The notes: a model not told the origin generated them from the letters alone. 64,000 nucleotides of DNA from Synaphobranchus kaupii (GCA_029718625.1 CM056379.1:70116670-70180669), one strand, 5' to 3'; shown: positions 10,770-22,150, counted from the first letter of the stretch. Translations and numbers: made by a program.

Positions 10770-12300
10770 CACTACTCACAAAAAGTTAGGGATATTCGGC
10801 TTTCGGGTGAAATTTCAGGATGAACCTAAAATGCACTATAACCTTTACAGGTGAAATTAATTTGACCTTCTCTAAACTTTTGAATGCACATGTCCAACTA
10901 TTCAATGTTTCAGTACTTTTTGCACAACTTGCTGTTCTCTAAAAAGGAGCTGAACGGCAAAATTCACAACAGGTGTTTGATCCATGAATCGACCAATAAA
11001 TTTCCTGGTTCAATTAGAATTGGTATTTAAACAGTCCTCTTCATCATGCTGTTCACATTTTGACATCATGAGACCAAGACGACACCTAACAATTGATCAA
11101 CAGTACCTCGCCATTGCGAGGCTTCAAACAGGATGTTCTCAGAGGGAAGTTGCCACTGAGCTTAGAGTGTCACAGAGTGTCATCAGCAGGTTGCAACAGA
11201 GATACAGAGAGACTGGAAGAGTCACAGAAATGCATAGAAGTGGACGTCCTTTGGCCACATCCCACACTGATGACCGCTTCATTGTGAACAGTGCCCTGCG
11301 GAACCGGATGATGAATGCCACTCAACTCCAGGCACATTTAAGGGAGGTGAGAGGCACCCAAGTGTCATGTCAGACCATTCGAAACCGTTTACATCAGCGT
11401 GGTCTGCGTGCTAGACGACCTGCAAGGGTACCTGACCACACCACCAGGCACAGGCGTCATCGTCTTGCATGGGCCAGGGAGCATTTACGCTGGACGAGGG
11501 ACCAGTGGGCCTCAGTGCTGCTCTCTGATGAAAGTCGATTCACGTTGAGCAGAAATGATGGCCGCCAACGATGTTGGAGACGTCAAGGAGAGCGCTATGC
11601 ATCAGCCACTGTTGTCACCAGACGACCCTTTGGTGGTGGCGGTGTTACAGTGTGGGCAAGTGTGTCTAGTCAATACAGAACTGCCCTACACTTTGTGAAT
11701 GGTACAGTGACAAGCCCATACTACCTGAATAACATCATTAATCCAGTCATTGTGCCCCTGCATGAACAACACAGGCCTAATTTCATCTTCATGGAAGACA
11801 ATGCTCCAGCTCATTGAGGTCGCATCATTAGGGAAAGGCTGCTGGAGACTGGGGTACCTCAAATGGAGTGGCCTGCACTTTCTCCAGACCTGAATCCCAT
11901 AGAAAACCTATGGGATCAGCTGACTCACCGTGTAGAGGCTCGTAACTCTGTACCCCAGAACCTCAATGACCTGAGGGCCGCCCTTCAAGAAGAGTGGGAT
12001 GCCATGCCTCAGCAGACAATAAGTCGACTTGTGAACAGCATGAGACGTCGTTGTCAAGCTGTAATTGATGCTCAAGGGCACATGACAAGTTATTGAGACA
12101 TTGACATTTTTGTTGTGGTATACCCACCACTGTTGTTGGCTTTTGTTTCAATAAATTGTTTGAGATGAGGAAATCACCATTGCATGCTTCTACTTAAATG
12201 CCCTACTTTCATGATACGTATAATATCACTGTAGCGTGAACTTACATTTTCCATAAATTTCACCCGAAAGCCAAATATCCCTAACTTTTTGTGAGTAGTG
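10770..12300 (+). mobile_element. Full-length Tc1-like transposon
   Basis: TA sites flank it (10768-10769 and 12301-12302). Its terminal inverted repeats are 46 bp (10770-10815 and 12255-12300) with one mismatch at position 28; they begin CACTACTCACAAAAAGTTAG. The element is 1531 bp, the normal size for Tc1 transposons, with one transposase gene between the repeats. The near-identical ends and almost intact gene suggest recent activity. I recall similar ends in fish Tc1 families. Confidence 0.95.
11068..12096 (+). pseudogene. Tc1 transposase with one nonsense codon
   Basis: This codes for a DD34E transposase that cuts and pastes the element at TA sites. The start is taken at 11068 ([10 protein letters not shown]) because the upstream in-frame ATG at 10984 adds 28 residues outside the family's usual length. 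Residues 8-115 form the paired helix-turn-helix DNA-binding region, with a GRP-like stretch at 59-61. Catalytic residues are D154 (LLSDES), D244 (FMEDNAPAH) and E279 ([12 protein letters not shown]), with 34 residues between the last two. Codon 250 is TGA (11815-11817) and is followed by G, with the frame open to the stop at 12094-12096. The full frame would be 342 codons, normal for Tc1. A CGA-to-TGA change would explain the stop. Confidence 0.93.
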
Positions 12301-12302
12301 TA

Positions 12303-12664
12303 TATTGTTTGTTATTCTTTGTTGAAATATGTGAACTCTACACAAAGAGGAATGCACAATGAACTCACAAATAATTTTAATAACAGTTTCTAATGCATTG
12401 AACTGTTCACTAAATACATTTTATAAGAAATTCAGTTATATACAGCTGCAGATTGCTTGTAATCAGGTTTTTAGGCTCCATTCTGCTCCAAACCTGAATC
12501 ATTTAGCTTACATTTTTTTGATCTCTTTATATTTTTGATAAACGTCAAATGAACAGTCAATGTACTCATATTTTCATGGACACAGGATGGATACAGATTA
12601 TTTAAATGGAAGTATTATCTCTGATTGTTTTGTATTAAAACTCAGACAAACAGGCATATATATA
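12303..12664. other. Unassigned A/T-rich DNA
   Basis: No gene or recognisable repeat is seen between the Tc1 element and the next Tc1 remnant. Confidence 0.5.
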
Positions 12665-12884
12665 CAGACGGGTGACAAATTAAAGGAAAAACTCCTACAG
12701 TGAGGGTTAGACTCTGTTATGCTGTGGGGGTCATTTTCCTGGCATGGTTTGGGTCCACTTGTCCCCTTAAGAGGGAAGGGTCACTGCAAATCAATACAAT
12801 ATATTCTGAGTGATCACCTTTATTCTATGATGAGACATTTCTATCCTGATGGGAGTGGTCTCTTCCAGGATGACAATGCACCAT
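12665..12884 (+). pseudogene. Second Tc1-like remnant
   Basis: It begins with a terminal-repeat-like CAGACGGGTGACAAATTAAA after a TA-rich flank. It jumps directly to a transposase C-terminal piece that reads, with frame changes, through LFQDDNAP near 12861-12884, which holds the second catalytic Asp. The N-terminal half and right end are missing. It is a different Tc1 family from the two other copies here. Confidence 0.75.
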
Positions 12885-13664
12885 GAGGCTAACGGAGGCT
12901 GAGCCTCCTAAAGGGATTAAAAATAAAATAAATAAAATCGTCTGCAAAAATATATCATTTTTAATAAGAATTCGGTCCATATATAGGCTATAGCGAGAGT
13001 GCATTTGAGTCAAATTTCTGCTTCTACAGTTCTGTGCACATGCACATTACGCTTGTGAGGTTATTTTGGCTATGGTTACACTAGTCACTTCATGCGACTT
13101 CTGGAATCGGAATTCCAACATCCGATCAAACCAGGTTAGATTGAGTTGCGTCCATACTTGACAGTTCAATGCGACCTCCTGTGATCAGATCGCAGATCGG
13201 ATTTCATTCCCCCGCGCAATATTCAAATACTAGCTATACACTTCCTGGAAAATGGCGTTTGTGAGGTTGTGCTTCTTTTAATTTTGTTCAGATTGTGTAG
13301 TCGAGGTAGGGCCTGCACAAGGTGTGCATTGATCAGGAGGCATCAGCAGAGGCGTGCTATTAATGTGAGCATTGCATTTCTGGGTGCAACAGGTGGAGAG
13401 GAGGGTATGGGTTCGTGAACGTTGCTAGCACTGGTGTGAACGATATCGTGCATGATTGTACGGATTCCGACTGGTTGCTCAATTTCCGCATGTGAAAGCA
13501 CACATTCAATCACATTTGTGAACAGCTACAGCCTCGTCTTTACCGTCAGCATACCACAGAACAATTCTGTGCAGCGTAGTACTCATCTCGTAGCCTATAT
13601 ATGGGTGTGTTCAAAGACGTTTTTCCGGTGAATGCGTTTTTAGAAGTCTGATTACGTCCAGACT
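12885..13664. other. Unassigned DNA, probably old repeats
   Basis: No gene is seen. A short palindrome (GGAGGCTGAGCCTCC) at 12894-12908 marks the junction with the Tc1 remnant. Words such as GCGAC and GATCGCAGATCGG recur at 13090-13200. I cannot assign the stretch. Confidence 0.4.
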
Positions 13665-13788
13665 GTCATATACTGTGTATATAGTAATACAGCCGTATGC
13701 ACTGATTGGACTACAGCTCATCACGTGACATCTCATTGTCTTGTAAGCCACTGATCTTTTAATAAAGATTTACTGTTCAAACACTCAG
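13665..13788 (+). repeat. Possible short 5' LTR of the first Gypsy element
   Basis: The stretch runs from TGTCATATAC to CACTCA, contains AATAAA at 13761-13766, and is followed at once by the gag-like frame at 13790. Its partner 3' LTR is not in the window, so the boundaries are a guess from the TG...CA rule. Confidence 0.3.
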
Positions 13789-13789
13789 C

Positions 13790-14495
13790 ATGGTGTCACA
13801 CGTACAACATCTCGCTGAAAACTGGAAGTCCTGGATTCAAAGATTAAAGCTGTTTTTGATGGTAAGTGGAACCGCCGAGAAATCGGAAGAAATCCATTGT
13901 GCAACGTTTCTGCATGTAGCGGGTGAGGAAGCCATCAAGGTATTCAATACATTCCACTTTGATTCCGAGGAGGAAAATGACATTGACATTTTAAAAGAGA
14001 AATTCAGAGCATACTGTGAGCCCAGAACGAACTTATCATACATCCGACACGTATTTTCACAAGAGCGCAGGGACAGTCAGAAACTATTGATGCTTATGTG
14101 ACTGATTTAAAAATCAAAGCGCGGGATGGTGAGTTCGGGGACTTGTATGACTCACTGCTCAGGGACAGAATTGTGTGTGGCGTTAAAGATGATCAGGTTC
14201 GTGGCAGGCTACTGTGCGAAGCAAACCTAATGCTACAGAGAGCCGTAGACATTTGTAGAGTGAACGAAGTGACACAATTGCAAATGAAAATGCTAAAAGA
14301 AGAGGTAGACACAGAATAAACAAAGGCAGGAAAGATGCCAAAGGTTTTGCAAAAGAGCACAAATCACCTCGCGAGCATGTACATGAAGCTAACTGTGCTA
14401 AATGTGGCTATAAAAATGCACCAAAGAAATGTCCTGCGTTCGGGCAGACGTGCAATGCATGTCACAGGCGAAATCACTATGCGAAAATGTGCAAA
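13790..14495 (+). pseudogene. Gypsy gag remnant (element 1)
   Basis: Structural protein of a Ty3/Gypsy element of the kind often annotated K02A2.6-like. The capsid-like part starts at 13790 (motif WKSWIQRLKLFL). A frameshift near 14080 moves the frame into the stretch starting near TIDAYVTDL, and a stop falls at 14317-14319. The frame then resumes and carries a zinc knuckle, CNACHRRNHYAKMC (CX2CX4HX4C), at 14451-14492. Domain order capsid then zinc knuckle is normal; the breaks make it inactive. Confidence 0.85.
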
Positions 14496-15177
14496 CAGGC
14501 CAATATGAATCAAAGTCGTACAAGGAAAATGAACACCGTCAAACAGGAACATGATGATGTAGACTTACCGTTTCTTGGAACGCTTGAACTGAAACGAAAC
14601 ACAAGCCATGTTGAGTCAATTGTCACTTCACACACGAAAACCGAAAAGGAAAAATGGACTGAGACTTTGTGTATCAATGGCAAAAATGTGACATTCAAAT
14701 TGGACACTGGGGCGGAATGTAACGTCATTTCACATAGTTTTCAAATTGCTGAAACAAAATAGTGAAAGGTTGAGTGCATCGCACTGCAGATTAGTTACAT
14801 ATTTAGGCCACCAGGTGGCGCCAAAGGGACAGAAAGTGTTCAAATGTAAGCACAAAGGAACCAAACATGACATAGAATTCCAAATCATTGAACAGGATGC
14901 ACCAGCCATTCTAGGGCGTTCTTCGTGGGAGCCGCTAGGCATGGTCAAGAGAATGCACAAGGTCAGAGTGTATAACAAAGACATTCTGAAGGATTTTGAG
15001 AATCTTTTTGTAGGATTAGACCAGGTCTTCACCACATCCAAGTTGAACCAGCAGTCCCACCAGTGGTACATGCACCAAGGAGAGTGCATGAAAGACCCGG
15101 TAACCCTGAAAGACCAGATTGAAACCGAACTCCATCGAATGGAAAAAATGGGAGTCATAGAAAGACAGACTCGGTAA
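14496..15177 (+). pseudogene. Gypsy protease and linker (element 1)
   Basis: Follows gag in the same direction. The retropepsin active-site motif LDTGAECNVIS is intact at 14700-14732. The frame ends at 14762 and continues in another frame from about 14746, reading EFQIIEQDAPAILGRSSWEP, the usual stretch at the end of the protease. A further shift near 15045 disrupts the linker before RT; a stop falls at 15175-15177. Non-functional. Confidence 0.85.
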
Positions 15178-15182
15178 ACAGC

Positions 15183-15594
15183 ATGGCTACAGTAATCAAG
15201 CCAAACAAAATCAGGACATGTATTGACCCACAAGACTTAAATAAGGCTATAAAGAGGGAGCACTACCCACTCCGCACAGTGGGGGAAGTTGTAGCAGGTA
15301 TACCCAATGCCAACGTGTTTTCTGTGCTTGATGCGAATCAAGGCTTCTGGCAGATCCAGCTAGACAAAACAAGCTCCAAGCTATGCACCTTTAATACTCC
15401 AATTGGCTGCTATCGCTTTCTGAGACTTCACAGACTTCTGGTGTGAAATCAGCTTCCGAAGTGTTTCAGAAATGTGTAGCGCAGATGATTGAAGGGGCTT
15501 AACGGCGTGGTCAACATCACTGATGACATTCTAGTCTGGGGAGAAATGGGAAGAACACGACAGACGACTGATTCAGCTACTGCACTGAGCTAGT
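15183..15594 (+). pseudogene. Gypsy reverse transcriptase, first part (element 1)
   Basis: RT fingers and palm: the frame 15183-15446 contains IKPNKIRTCIDPQDLNKAI and VFSVLDANQGFWQIQLD, with the first catalytic Asp in SVLDANQG. After a frame break it continues to TDDILVWGE, whose two Asp codons lie at 15522-15527. The coding sequence then stops at an inserted repeat near 15595 and resumes near 16509. Confidence 0.88.
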
Positions 15595-16508
15595 TCAGTC
15601 AGGCCACTGTTGTTCAAATAAAACTTTATTGACATTATAAAAACAAAACATTTTAGGTTTGGCGGTATGGTTCTGTTCTCTAAGCCCTCCCGCCCATCCA
15701 CGTGAGCAAGCATGGGTATGGCGGCGAGGGCAGCAGCAACAACCCCCAAATAGGGTTGCACTTAGAACAGAACCGGCAACACTGAGAATGGTTTTTTACA
15801 GATTCCATTCAATCAGTTGTATGTATATGGCACTTTTAAGTGTCATTATCACAACAATTTACAAGGAACCGGGCCTGAACCCCCGTAGAGCATGCCTAGG
15901 GCGACCGTGGCAAGGAAAAACTTCCTGTTAGCAGGAAGAAACCTTGGGCAGAACCTGACTCTGAGGGGGGAGTCCATCCGCCGCTGACTGGCACCGGTTA
16001 ACTGAATGGCTGATTACAGAATAATAAAAAATAATAAAAAAAATAAAAAGCAAGACAGAACGTATGAAAATGTCAATATATAATGAACTGGTGGTAGAAG
16101 GCGGATTGAAGGCCAGCAGGTGGCATCATCAGGTGGGGAACGGCGTGGAGCTGGAGCTGACCTGCTGCTTCTGGAGAACGATGTTTGTTGATCTATAGCT
16201 ACCGCTCCGGCGGTTGCCGAAGAGGGAAGGAGAGAGGAAAGAAATCAGTAGACACTCAAACATATTAGTGAGCCATGCAGGAGCGATATAGGCTAGGTGT
16301 CAGTGCGCAAAGGGGAACTGAAGAGGATGGAGGGGGGGGTTTGTTTGCAGCAGGCGTGCATCAGAGGATCTACCATGTTAGGGCGAGGCTGTTAAATAGA
16401 CCGCCTTGATTCACCAATCAATCCATTCAAGTAGCGTCACTACTCAGCTGAGCTGTCAGCTGATTACCTATGCCGGGTTTCACTCTCGTGACCTGCCTGA
16501 ACTAACGC
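15595..16508. repeat. Repeat inserted in the Gypsy RT region
   Basis: About 0.9 kb of unrelated sequence separates the RT halves; RT reads up to RRLIQLL on the left and resumes at NLKLNKAK on the right. It contains a block near 15900-15970 (GGCAAGGAAAAACTTCCTG and the following AGGAAGAAACCTTGG) that I recognise as a widespread fish repeat but cannot name. Left boundary features include AATAAAACTTTATTG at 15619-15633. Exact ends and target duplication were not resolved. Confidence 0.7.
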
Positions 16509-17100
16509 GATGCTCGATAAGTCACAACCTGAAACTGAACAAGGCGAAATGAAAGATTAATTACATTGGGCACATAATTACCAGTGAAGGATACAAACCT
16601 GATGAAGAGAAGGTAAAAGCCATTCAACTAATGCCAGTTCCACAAGACAAACCAGCTCTTATGAGATTTATGGGCATGATACAGTATCTAGCAAAGTTCA
16701 TTCCTAACCTATCAGATGTGAGTGCACCCCTTAGGAAGCTGCTGGAGAACAACACGGCAGTGGGAAGAACAGCAGCAGAGAACCTTTGCAAGAATGAAAG
16801 CTCTTGTCACTCAAGCACCAGTTCTAAGGTTTTATGATGTCACCAAGCCAGTCATACTGTTCGTGGATGCCAGTTCAGAAGCACTAGGAGCAGTCATCAT
16901 CTAAGAGGGAAAGCCAGTCGTGTATGGCTCAAGATCACTCACAGACTACCAGAGACAATACGCTCAATTAGAGAAAGAGCTACTAGCCATTGTCTATGGA
17001 TGCCAGAAATTTCACCAGTACCTTTACGGAAGGGAAATAGAGGTGGAAACAGACCACAATCTCACTGTCAAGCACAAGCCTGGAAAAGAGATGCACATTG
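16509..17100 (+). pseudogene. Gypsy RT end, connection and RNase H (element 1)
   Basis: It resumes after the insertion with NLKLNKAK, a TGA in place of the usual Cys codon, then INYIGHIITSEG. The connection reads MRFMGMIQYLAKFIPNLSD, and RNase H shows LFVDASSEALGAVI (catalytic Asp) and QLEKELLAIVYG (catalytic Glu). There is a frame change near 16770 and a TAA at 16902-16904. About 30 residues are missing at 17053-17064, where DHN runs straight into LTVKHKPGKEM. Confidence 0.85.
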
Positions 17101-17722
17101 TCAATGCTTTGAGCAGAGCATTCCTGCATGAGCAGAAAGAAGATCTGCTAGGTGAGGAATTGGAAGTGAGTGTTCTCATTGCATATCAACTGCCAATGTC
17201 ACCAGAGAAACTGACTGCATTCCAGGAGGCAACAGCAGAGGATGCTGAGCTGCAGATGCTGAAAGACGTGGTGCTGAGCAGATGGCCTGAAGAGAAAAAA
17301 GACATTTCCAAAGAAATTCAACATCATTGGGCACATCGAGGCAAAATCACCCACCACTCAGGAGTACTCTTCAAGGGACCCAAGCTAATTGTTCCAGCAG
17401 CTCTGAGGTCAGAAATGCTCCTAAAAATTCACGAGTCGCATCTCGGAATGGTGAAATGCAAAGAAAGAGCCAGAGACATCCTATACTGGCCTGGTATGGC
17501 AAAGCAGATTAAGGACATTGTTTCTAAGTGTGCCGTGAATGCAAACAGGAAACGTAATCCAAGAGAGCCTTTACTGCCACACAAAGTGCCCGAGAGAGCA
17601 TAGTCTAAGGTAGGAACAGATCATTTCCACTACGATAATGCTAACTACTTACTGTGTGTGGATTACTATTCCAAGTTCCCAGAGATAACAAAGCTAAGCG
17701 GACTTCAAGCAGAGGTGTCATC
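17101..17722 (+). pseudogene. Gypsy integrase, truncated (element 1)
   Basis: The zinc-binding N-terminal domain is present (HESHLG at about 17431-17448). Its CX2C end reads CAVNANRKRN at 17528-17557, so the second Cys is missing. The catalytic core starts with VGTDHFHYDNANY and VDYYSKFPEI, then ends at about 17722 where a second Gypsy LTR begins. The rest of the integrase and the 3' LTR are not found downstream. Confidence 0.85.
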
Positions 17723-17727
17723 GCTGC

Positions 17728-18430
17728 TGTCATGGTTATTGGCTGCCTCTGAGGTTTCTGTGGTCGTTATTCTATTTGGCGTCGTCGGGACGCTCTATCT
17801 GATTTTTTCCATCTCCTTGCCGGTTTTTGGATCTCGCTCGGCTATTATTCCTTGCACCTGTTTCAGGTTTCCTGCTGGTTATAAATAGCCCAGGACTTCC
17901 GCATTTCTGACACTTTGATATTGTCTTTGCTATGTTGACATTGTTGAAATTTGGTCACTGCATTTCTGGTTTGTACGAATAAGAAACGCAACAAGTCCAG
18001 TTAAAGAAATTAGGATTAGATTGGTTTTCTCTTTTCTTTCCAATCGTTTTCATTATCCTTATTCTTTTTACCTGTTACCCTTTGTTTTCAAGCTCTTTTG
18101 CCTATAGAGCTTTGGATAACAGGTTTTCTTTTCTGTTCCTTTCTCTCACTCGTTTGTTCAAGTTTTTGCTTTGTTTCTCTAACCTCTTGTTACGCCTAAT
18201 GATTTAATGCGTAAGGCTCTTTTGTTATTTATTCTCGCTGTTTATCGAGATACGCCTCCATTTTTGAGGTTGCTTTGATTTGCCTTGTGCTATGTAAGTT
18301 TTGCACCCATTCTTTTGTTCATCTCCTCCCTGGTGCGGTTCTTCCGCTTTTGTGGCGTATCTTTCTAGATACGTTTTTAGAATCCTTATCGGTTGCGTCT
18401 GCTTCTCTGAACCTTACTCGAACCCTCACA
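17728..18430 (+). repeat. 5' LTR of the second Gypsy element
   Basis: It begins TGTCATGGTT and ends CCCTCACA, with a TATA-like TATAAATAG at 17880-17888. It is a homologue of the solo LTR at 6568-7274 in the opposite orientation. It is followed directly by gag. It interrupts the integrase of element 1, giving the relative age: element 2 is younger. Confidence 0.85.
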
Positions 18431-18446
18431 GAATATCAAAGTCACT

Positions 18447-19372
18447 ATGGAAGGACCAGCGCCTAGCCAGGGCGCTACAGGGATTACCTCTGAGGAGGAG
18501 CTTCTAAATTTGCAAACTGAACAAGGCCAGTTGATGGAGTAACTGCACAGTCAGGGAGAATGTCTGCAGAAATGAACAGAGAGTCTGTATAGGCTTTCTG
18601 TAGCAGTTAACCCCCCTCCAGTAACACAAGCACAGACTCCTCCCATTCCCATGCCACGTACCCTTAAAGAGCCCAAACTACAACTGCCGCCTCGTTATGG
18701 TGGGGAACTGGGGAAATGCCGGCCGTTTCTAACTCAGTGCTTGATATTTTTTCAAGCACAGCCCTCCCGCTTTTCTACATCAGAATCCCGAGTGGCGTTT
18801 CTTTTGTCCCTGGCTCAATGACCAGGCTCTCACTTGGGCTGACCCCCTAATTCGGGCCAGTTATCCGTGAGCCAGCTCATGAAAGAAATGCAGCTGGTCT
18901 TTTATCATGAGGTCTCAGGTGAGGAGGCGGCCAGGAAATTGACCAGTTTGCGCTAGGGTACTGACATTGTAGCAGCTTTCTCTATAGCATTTCGAGCGCT
19001 AGCCAGGGAGACGGGCTGGCCTGATGGCCCACTTAAATCATTATTCCTCCAAGCATTGTCCAATCCCATTAAGGACCCACTACGTTTAGTAACCTGGTTA
19101 CCACGACTATACGCCTTGATAACCGGATTAGAGAACGCGAACCTGAGTGTAAAATCCACCTGGTCCATTTTAAATCCGCATTATCAGTAGGTACTCCGCC
19201 CAGTATTCTCACCCACCCCTACGCTGATCAGGAGGAGCCCATGCAGGTAGATGGGTCGTCCCTCCACCAATCTAGGAGAGCAAGACCGTGGAGGTACTGG
19301 TGCCAATACTGCAAACGCAGGGGTCATTCAAAGGATCAATGTCCTAAGTTGTCGGGAAACGAGGGGTCTCAC
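18447..19372 (+). pseudogene. Gypsy gag remnant (element 2)
   Basis: ATG at 18447, 16 bp past the LTR, opens MEGPAPSQG. TAA at about 18540 and TGA at about 18573 break the frame. A capsid-like segment follows (PKLQLPPRYGGELGKCRPFL, near 18670), with further breaks. A zinc knuckle CQYCKRRGHSKDQC (CX2CX4HX4C) is intact at 19301-19342. Typical of fish Ty3/Gypsy gag in layout; inactive here. Confidence 0.85.
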
Positions 19373-19700
19373 TAGTGAGACCAAGGTCCTCAGTGAGGCA
19401 AAAAAATACTATTTCTCGGACCTTGTTACTGTCCTGCTGTTTTGGGAGGGACGCTCAGTTAGCGTTGGTGCTTTTATAGATTCCAGGGCGGTGGAATCTT
19501 TTATGGATGCTAAATGGGCTAGGGAGTTAGAAATTCCCACACACCGACTTACTGGCACTCGTCAAGTTACTGCTCTCGATGGTCGTCCTTTGGGCTCAGG
19601 AATTATTTAGCAGATAACTAGTTCGGTGGAGATGCTCATTTCTTTTCAAGGCCACTCGGAGAGAATAAAATTTTTTCTCATGGGCATTGTCATACCCACT
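19373..19700 (+). pseudogene. Gypsy protease remnant (element 2)
   Basis: The frame 19251-19610 contains VGAFIDSRAVESFMDAKWA in the position of the retropepsin motif. Here IDSRAV stands where an intact enzyme has a D-S/T-G-A core, so the catalytic motif is damaged. A stop at 19608-19610 ends the frame. The 19776-20123 frame that follows is an acidic Ser-rich linker of the kind seen before RT. Confidence 0.7.
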
Positions 19701-20064
19701 AGTGCTGGGACACTCATGGCTAGGGTGACATGACCCGCATGTCAGTTGGGGTAGGGATAGGAACCCTATTCGTCAGTGGGGCTCTCAGTGCCAATCGCAT
19801 TGCCGCTCAGTACCTTCTCTGCTTCAGGCCACGTCCCTAGTCTCTCAGAATCACTGTCTGAGCTGAGTTCAGAGGAGGCGGAGTCACTCTACAACCCAAA
19901 TACCCCTCCCTCCCTCGCTGGGAGTCGAGAAGAGAGTCTGTCCTGGGACCCCTATGCAGAGGGGGGTTCCATGGAGGAGGAGGATTTCTCCATCTCTGAT
20001 TTTGAGTGGGACAGGTCGTCTGATACCTCTTCCGGTACCAAGGAGGTGGTAGGAGCACTCGAGT

Positions 20065-20637
20065 TTGCTCTACCCGCAGGGTGTTCCAGCGGAGTACTCA
20101 GACCTTGCCGAGGTTTTCAGTAAACAACGCGCCACCAGATTGCCACCCCATAGACTATATGACTGCGCCATTGAGCTGTACCCGGGTACTGTTCCTCCCA
20201 GGGGTTCACTGTACTCATTATCTGTCCCTGAGTACGCTGCTATGAAGCCGTATATCGATGAATCTTTGACTAATGGTTTTATCGTGCCGTCCACATCACC
20301 AGCTGGCGCGGGTTTTTTCTTTGTCAAGAAAAAAGACGGGGGGCTGAAACCTTGTATAGACTATCGGGGTCTCAATGACATCACCATAAAAAATAGGTAC
20401 CCTCTTCCCCTCATGAACTCCGCATTTGAGCGCTTACAGGGGGCGTCGCTCTTTTCCAAACTCAACCTTCGCAACGCCTACAATCTGGTTCGCATGTGTA
20501 AGGGCGATGAGTGGAAAACAGCGTTTAACATGCACCATGGGCACTACAAGTACCGGGTGATGCCTTTCGGTCTCACGAGTGCCCCCTCTGTCTTCCAGGC
20601 GCTAGTGAACAATGTTTTGTATTTCATAGAATACTAA
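20065..20637 (+). pseudogene. Gypsy reverse transcriptase, N-terminal half (element 2)
   Basis: The frame is open from 20065 to 20637. It includes [45 protein letters not shown] and [18 protein letters not shown]. The first catalytic Asp of the usual LDLRNAY motif is replaced by Asn ([11 protein letters not shown] at 20464-20466). The sequence breaks off after [10 protein letters not shown], before the catalytic DD pair, with unrelated DNA from about 20620. RNase H, integrase and 3' LTR are absent, so the element is 3' truncated. Confidence 0.9.
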
Positions 20638-21042
20638 TAGCCCTATTTTAAAACTGTATTTCCATATTTTACTGATGCAAACTATTTAGGCTGTACTAGC
20701 TATTTAGGCTGTATGTCTTTCAGCTAGAATGTGTTTGCGTCTAGCCCATTGTGCATGTATGTCTCCATGTAGACTTGCTTCATTAATTTACATGCTTCTT
20801 CATGATCCATAGCTCAGGTGGTGCTGTTCATTGTATTTCATTACACATTAAATACTGCTCATCTACAAACTCTTTTAATGTAATTGTGTGCTGTCTGTAA
20901 TAGGATAACTGTTCTCATTCTTGTCAATAGAGGGCGTTATGGTTAAGCGAATGTCTGCATACATTTCTTTGGAATGCATGTCTCTCTCCGTGTTTATCTT
21001 CATGCATTATTCATCATTAGTTAGCTATAAAAAATAAGTGAT
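20638..21042. other. Unassigned DNA after the truncated Gypsy element
   Basis: No gene is seen. ACTATTTAGGCTGTA and CTATTTAGGCTGTATG form a short tandem pair near 20680-20715. Confidence 0.5.
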
Positions 21043-21505
21043 ATCAGATCAAAAACGTCTACGACGTAAAAAAAAACAAGTTACTCATGCATAGCCTACA
21101 TAGCGCTGTCCATAAGTTCTCAATTCCAACTTGCAAAAACTAGGCCTGCCTTTAAAAGTCTTGATATCAAAATGTGGCCAAGTTACAACTACCAATATTG
21201 CCTATCGTAGCTCACACTAAATCAACTAACTCTATTCCAAAGCAATGCTATCCAAACTTTCTTAAATTATTTAATGCAACTTGGTCCTGTGTTTCTTCAT
21301 CTTACCATCTCAAGAGAATGTGGTCAATGAAACTGTATGTGCCACATCAAACTGCAAAATGAAAATAATTTATAGAGGAAATACTCTGATTCAGATGTGT
21401 TACACTTAGAAATTAAACAGAAAAATTACTACACTATAGGGCATGTTTGAACAATTGTCTGCATCCACTGCTTTGGGTCTATGAAAAGCACAGAATGAAT
21501 AAAAT

Positions 21506-21536
<31 letters not shown>

Positions 21537-22150
21537 GTATTTATTAATTTATTTGGATTTCTATCAAAACCTGTGTGGTCCTACAGAGCATAGATATCCT
21601 TGTGTTCACAAAATTCTGTTTGCAAATATCATCATCATTTTTATCTGCATTTATTTATTCATTACCCCTTTCTCTATTGTACATGATGTTTCTTCATATA
21701 AATGTCTGTTTGTGAATTGTAAAGAATGCTGTAGCAGCAGTTAACATTTTAAAACCTGTACATTTTCTAAAGTAAACTTGCCAACAAAGTACAACCATAT
21801 CCTTTCTGGAGTGTAATTATTCATCAACTGTTAAAAACATTCATTGAAATCATATGTTGTTCCATGAGGCACAATCTCTTCACATGCAAAGATGAAGAAA
21901 CACAGGGCCAAGTTGCATTAAATAATTTAGGAAAGTTTGGATAGCATTGCTTTGGAATAGAGCTAGTTTATTTAGTGTGAGCTACGATAGGCAATATTGG
22001 TAGTTGTAACTTGGCCACATTTTGATATCAAGACTTTTAAAGGCAGGCCTAGTTTTTGCAAGTTGGAATTAAGAACTTATGGACAGCGCTATGTAGGCTA
22101 TGCGTGAGTAACTTGGCTTTTTTTTACGTCGTAGACGTTTTTGATCTGAT
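21043..22150. repeat. Large inverted repeat (fold-back structure)
   Basis: Arms 21043-21305 and 21888-22150 are close to identical in reverse complement over about 260 bp. The loop is about 580 bp and holds a TTA microsatellite (21511-21536) and no gene. No target duplication is seen at the outer ends. It may be a foldback transposon or two inverted copies of one repeat. Confidence 0.85.

Noticed and set aside
17723..18435. A target duplication for the second Gypsy element
   Set aside because: GCTGC precedes the 5' LTR, but the 3' LTR is missing, so no matching copy can be tested.
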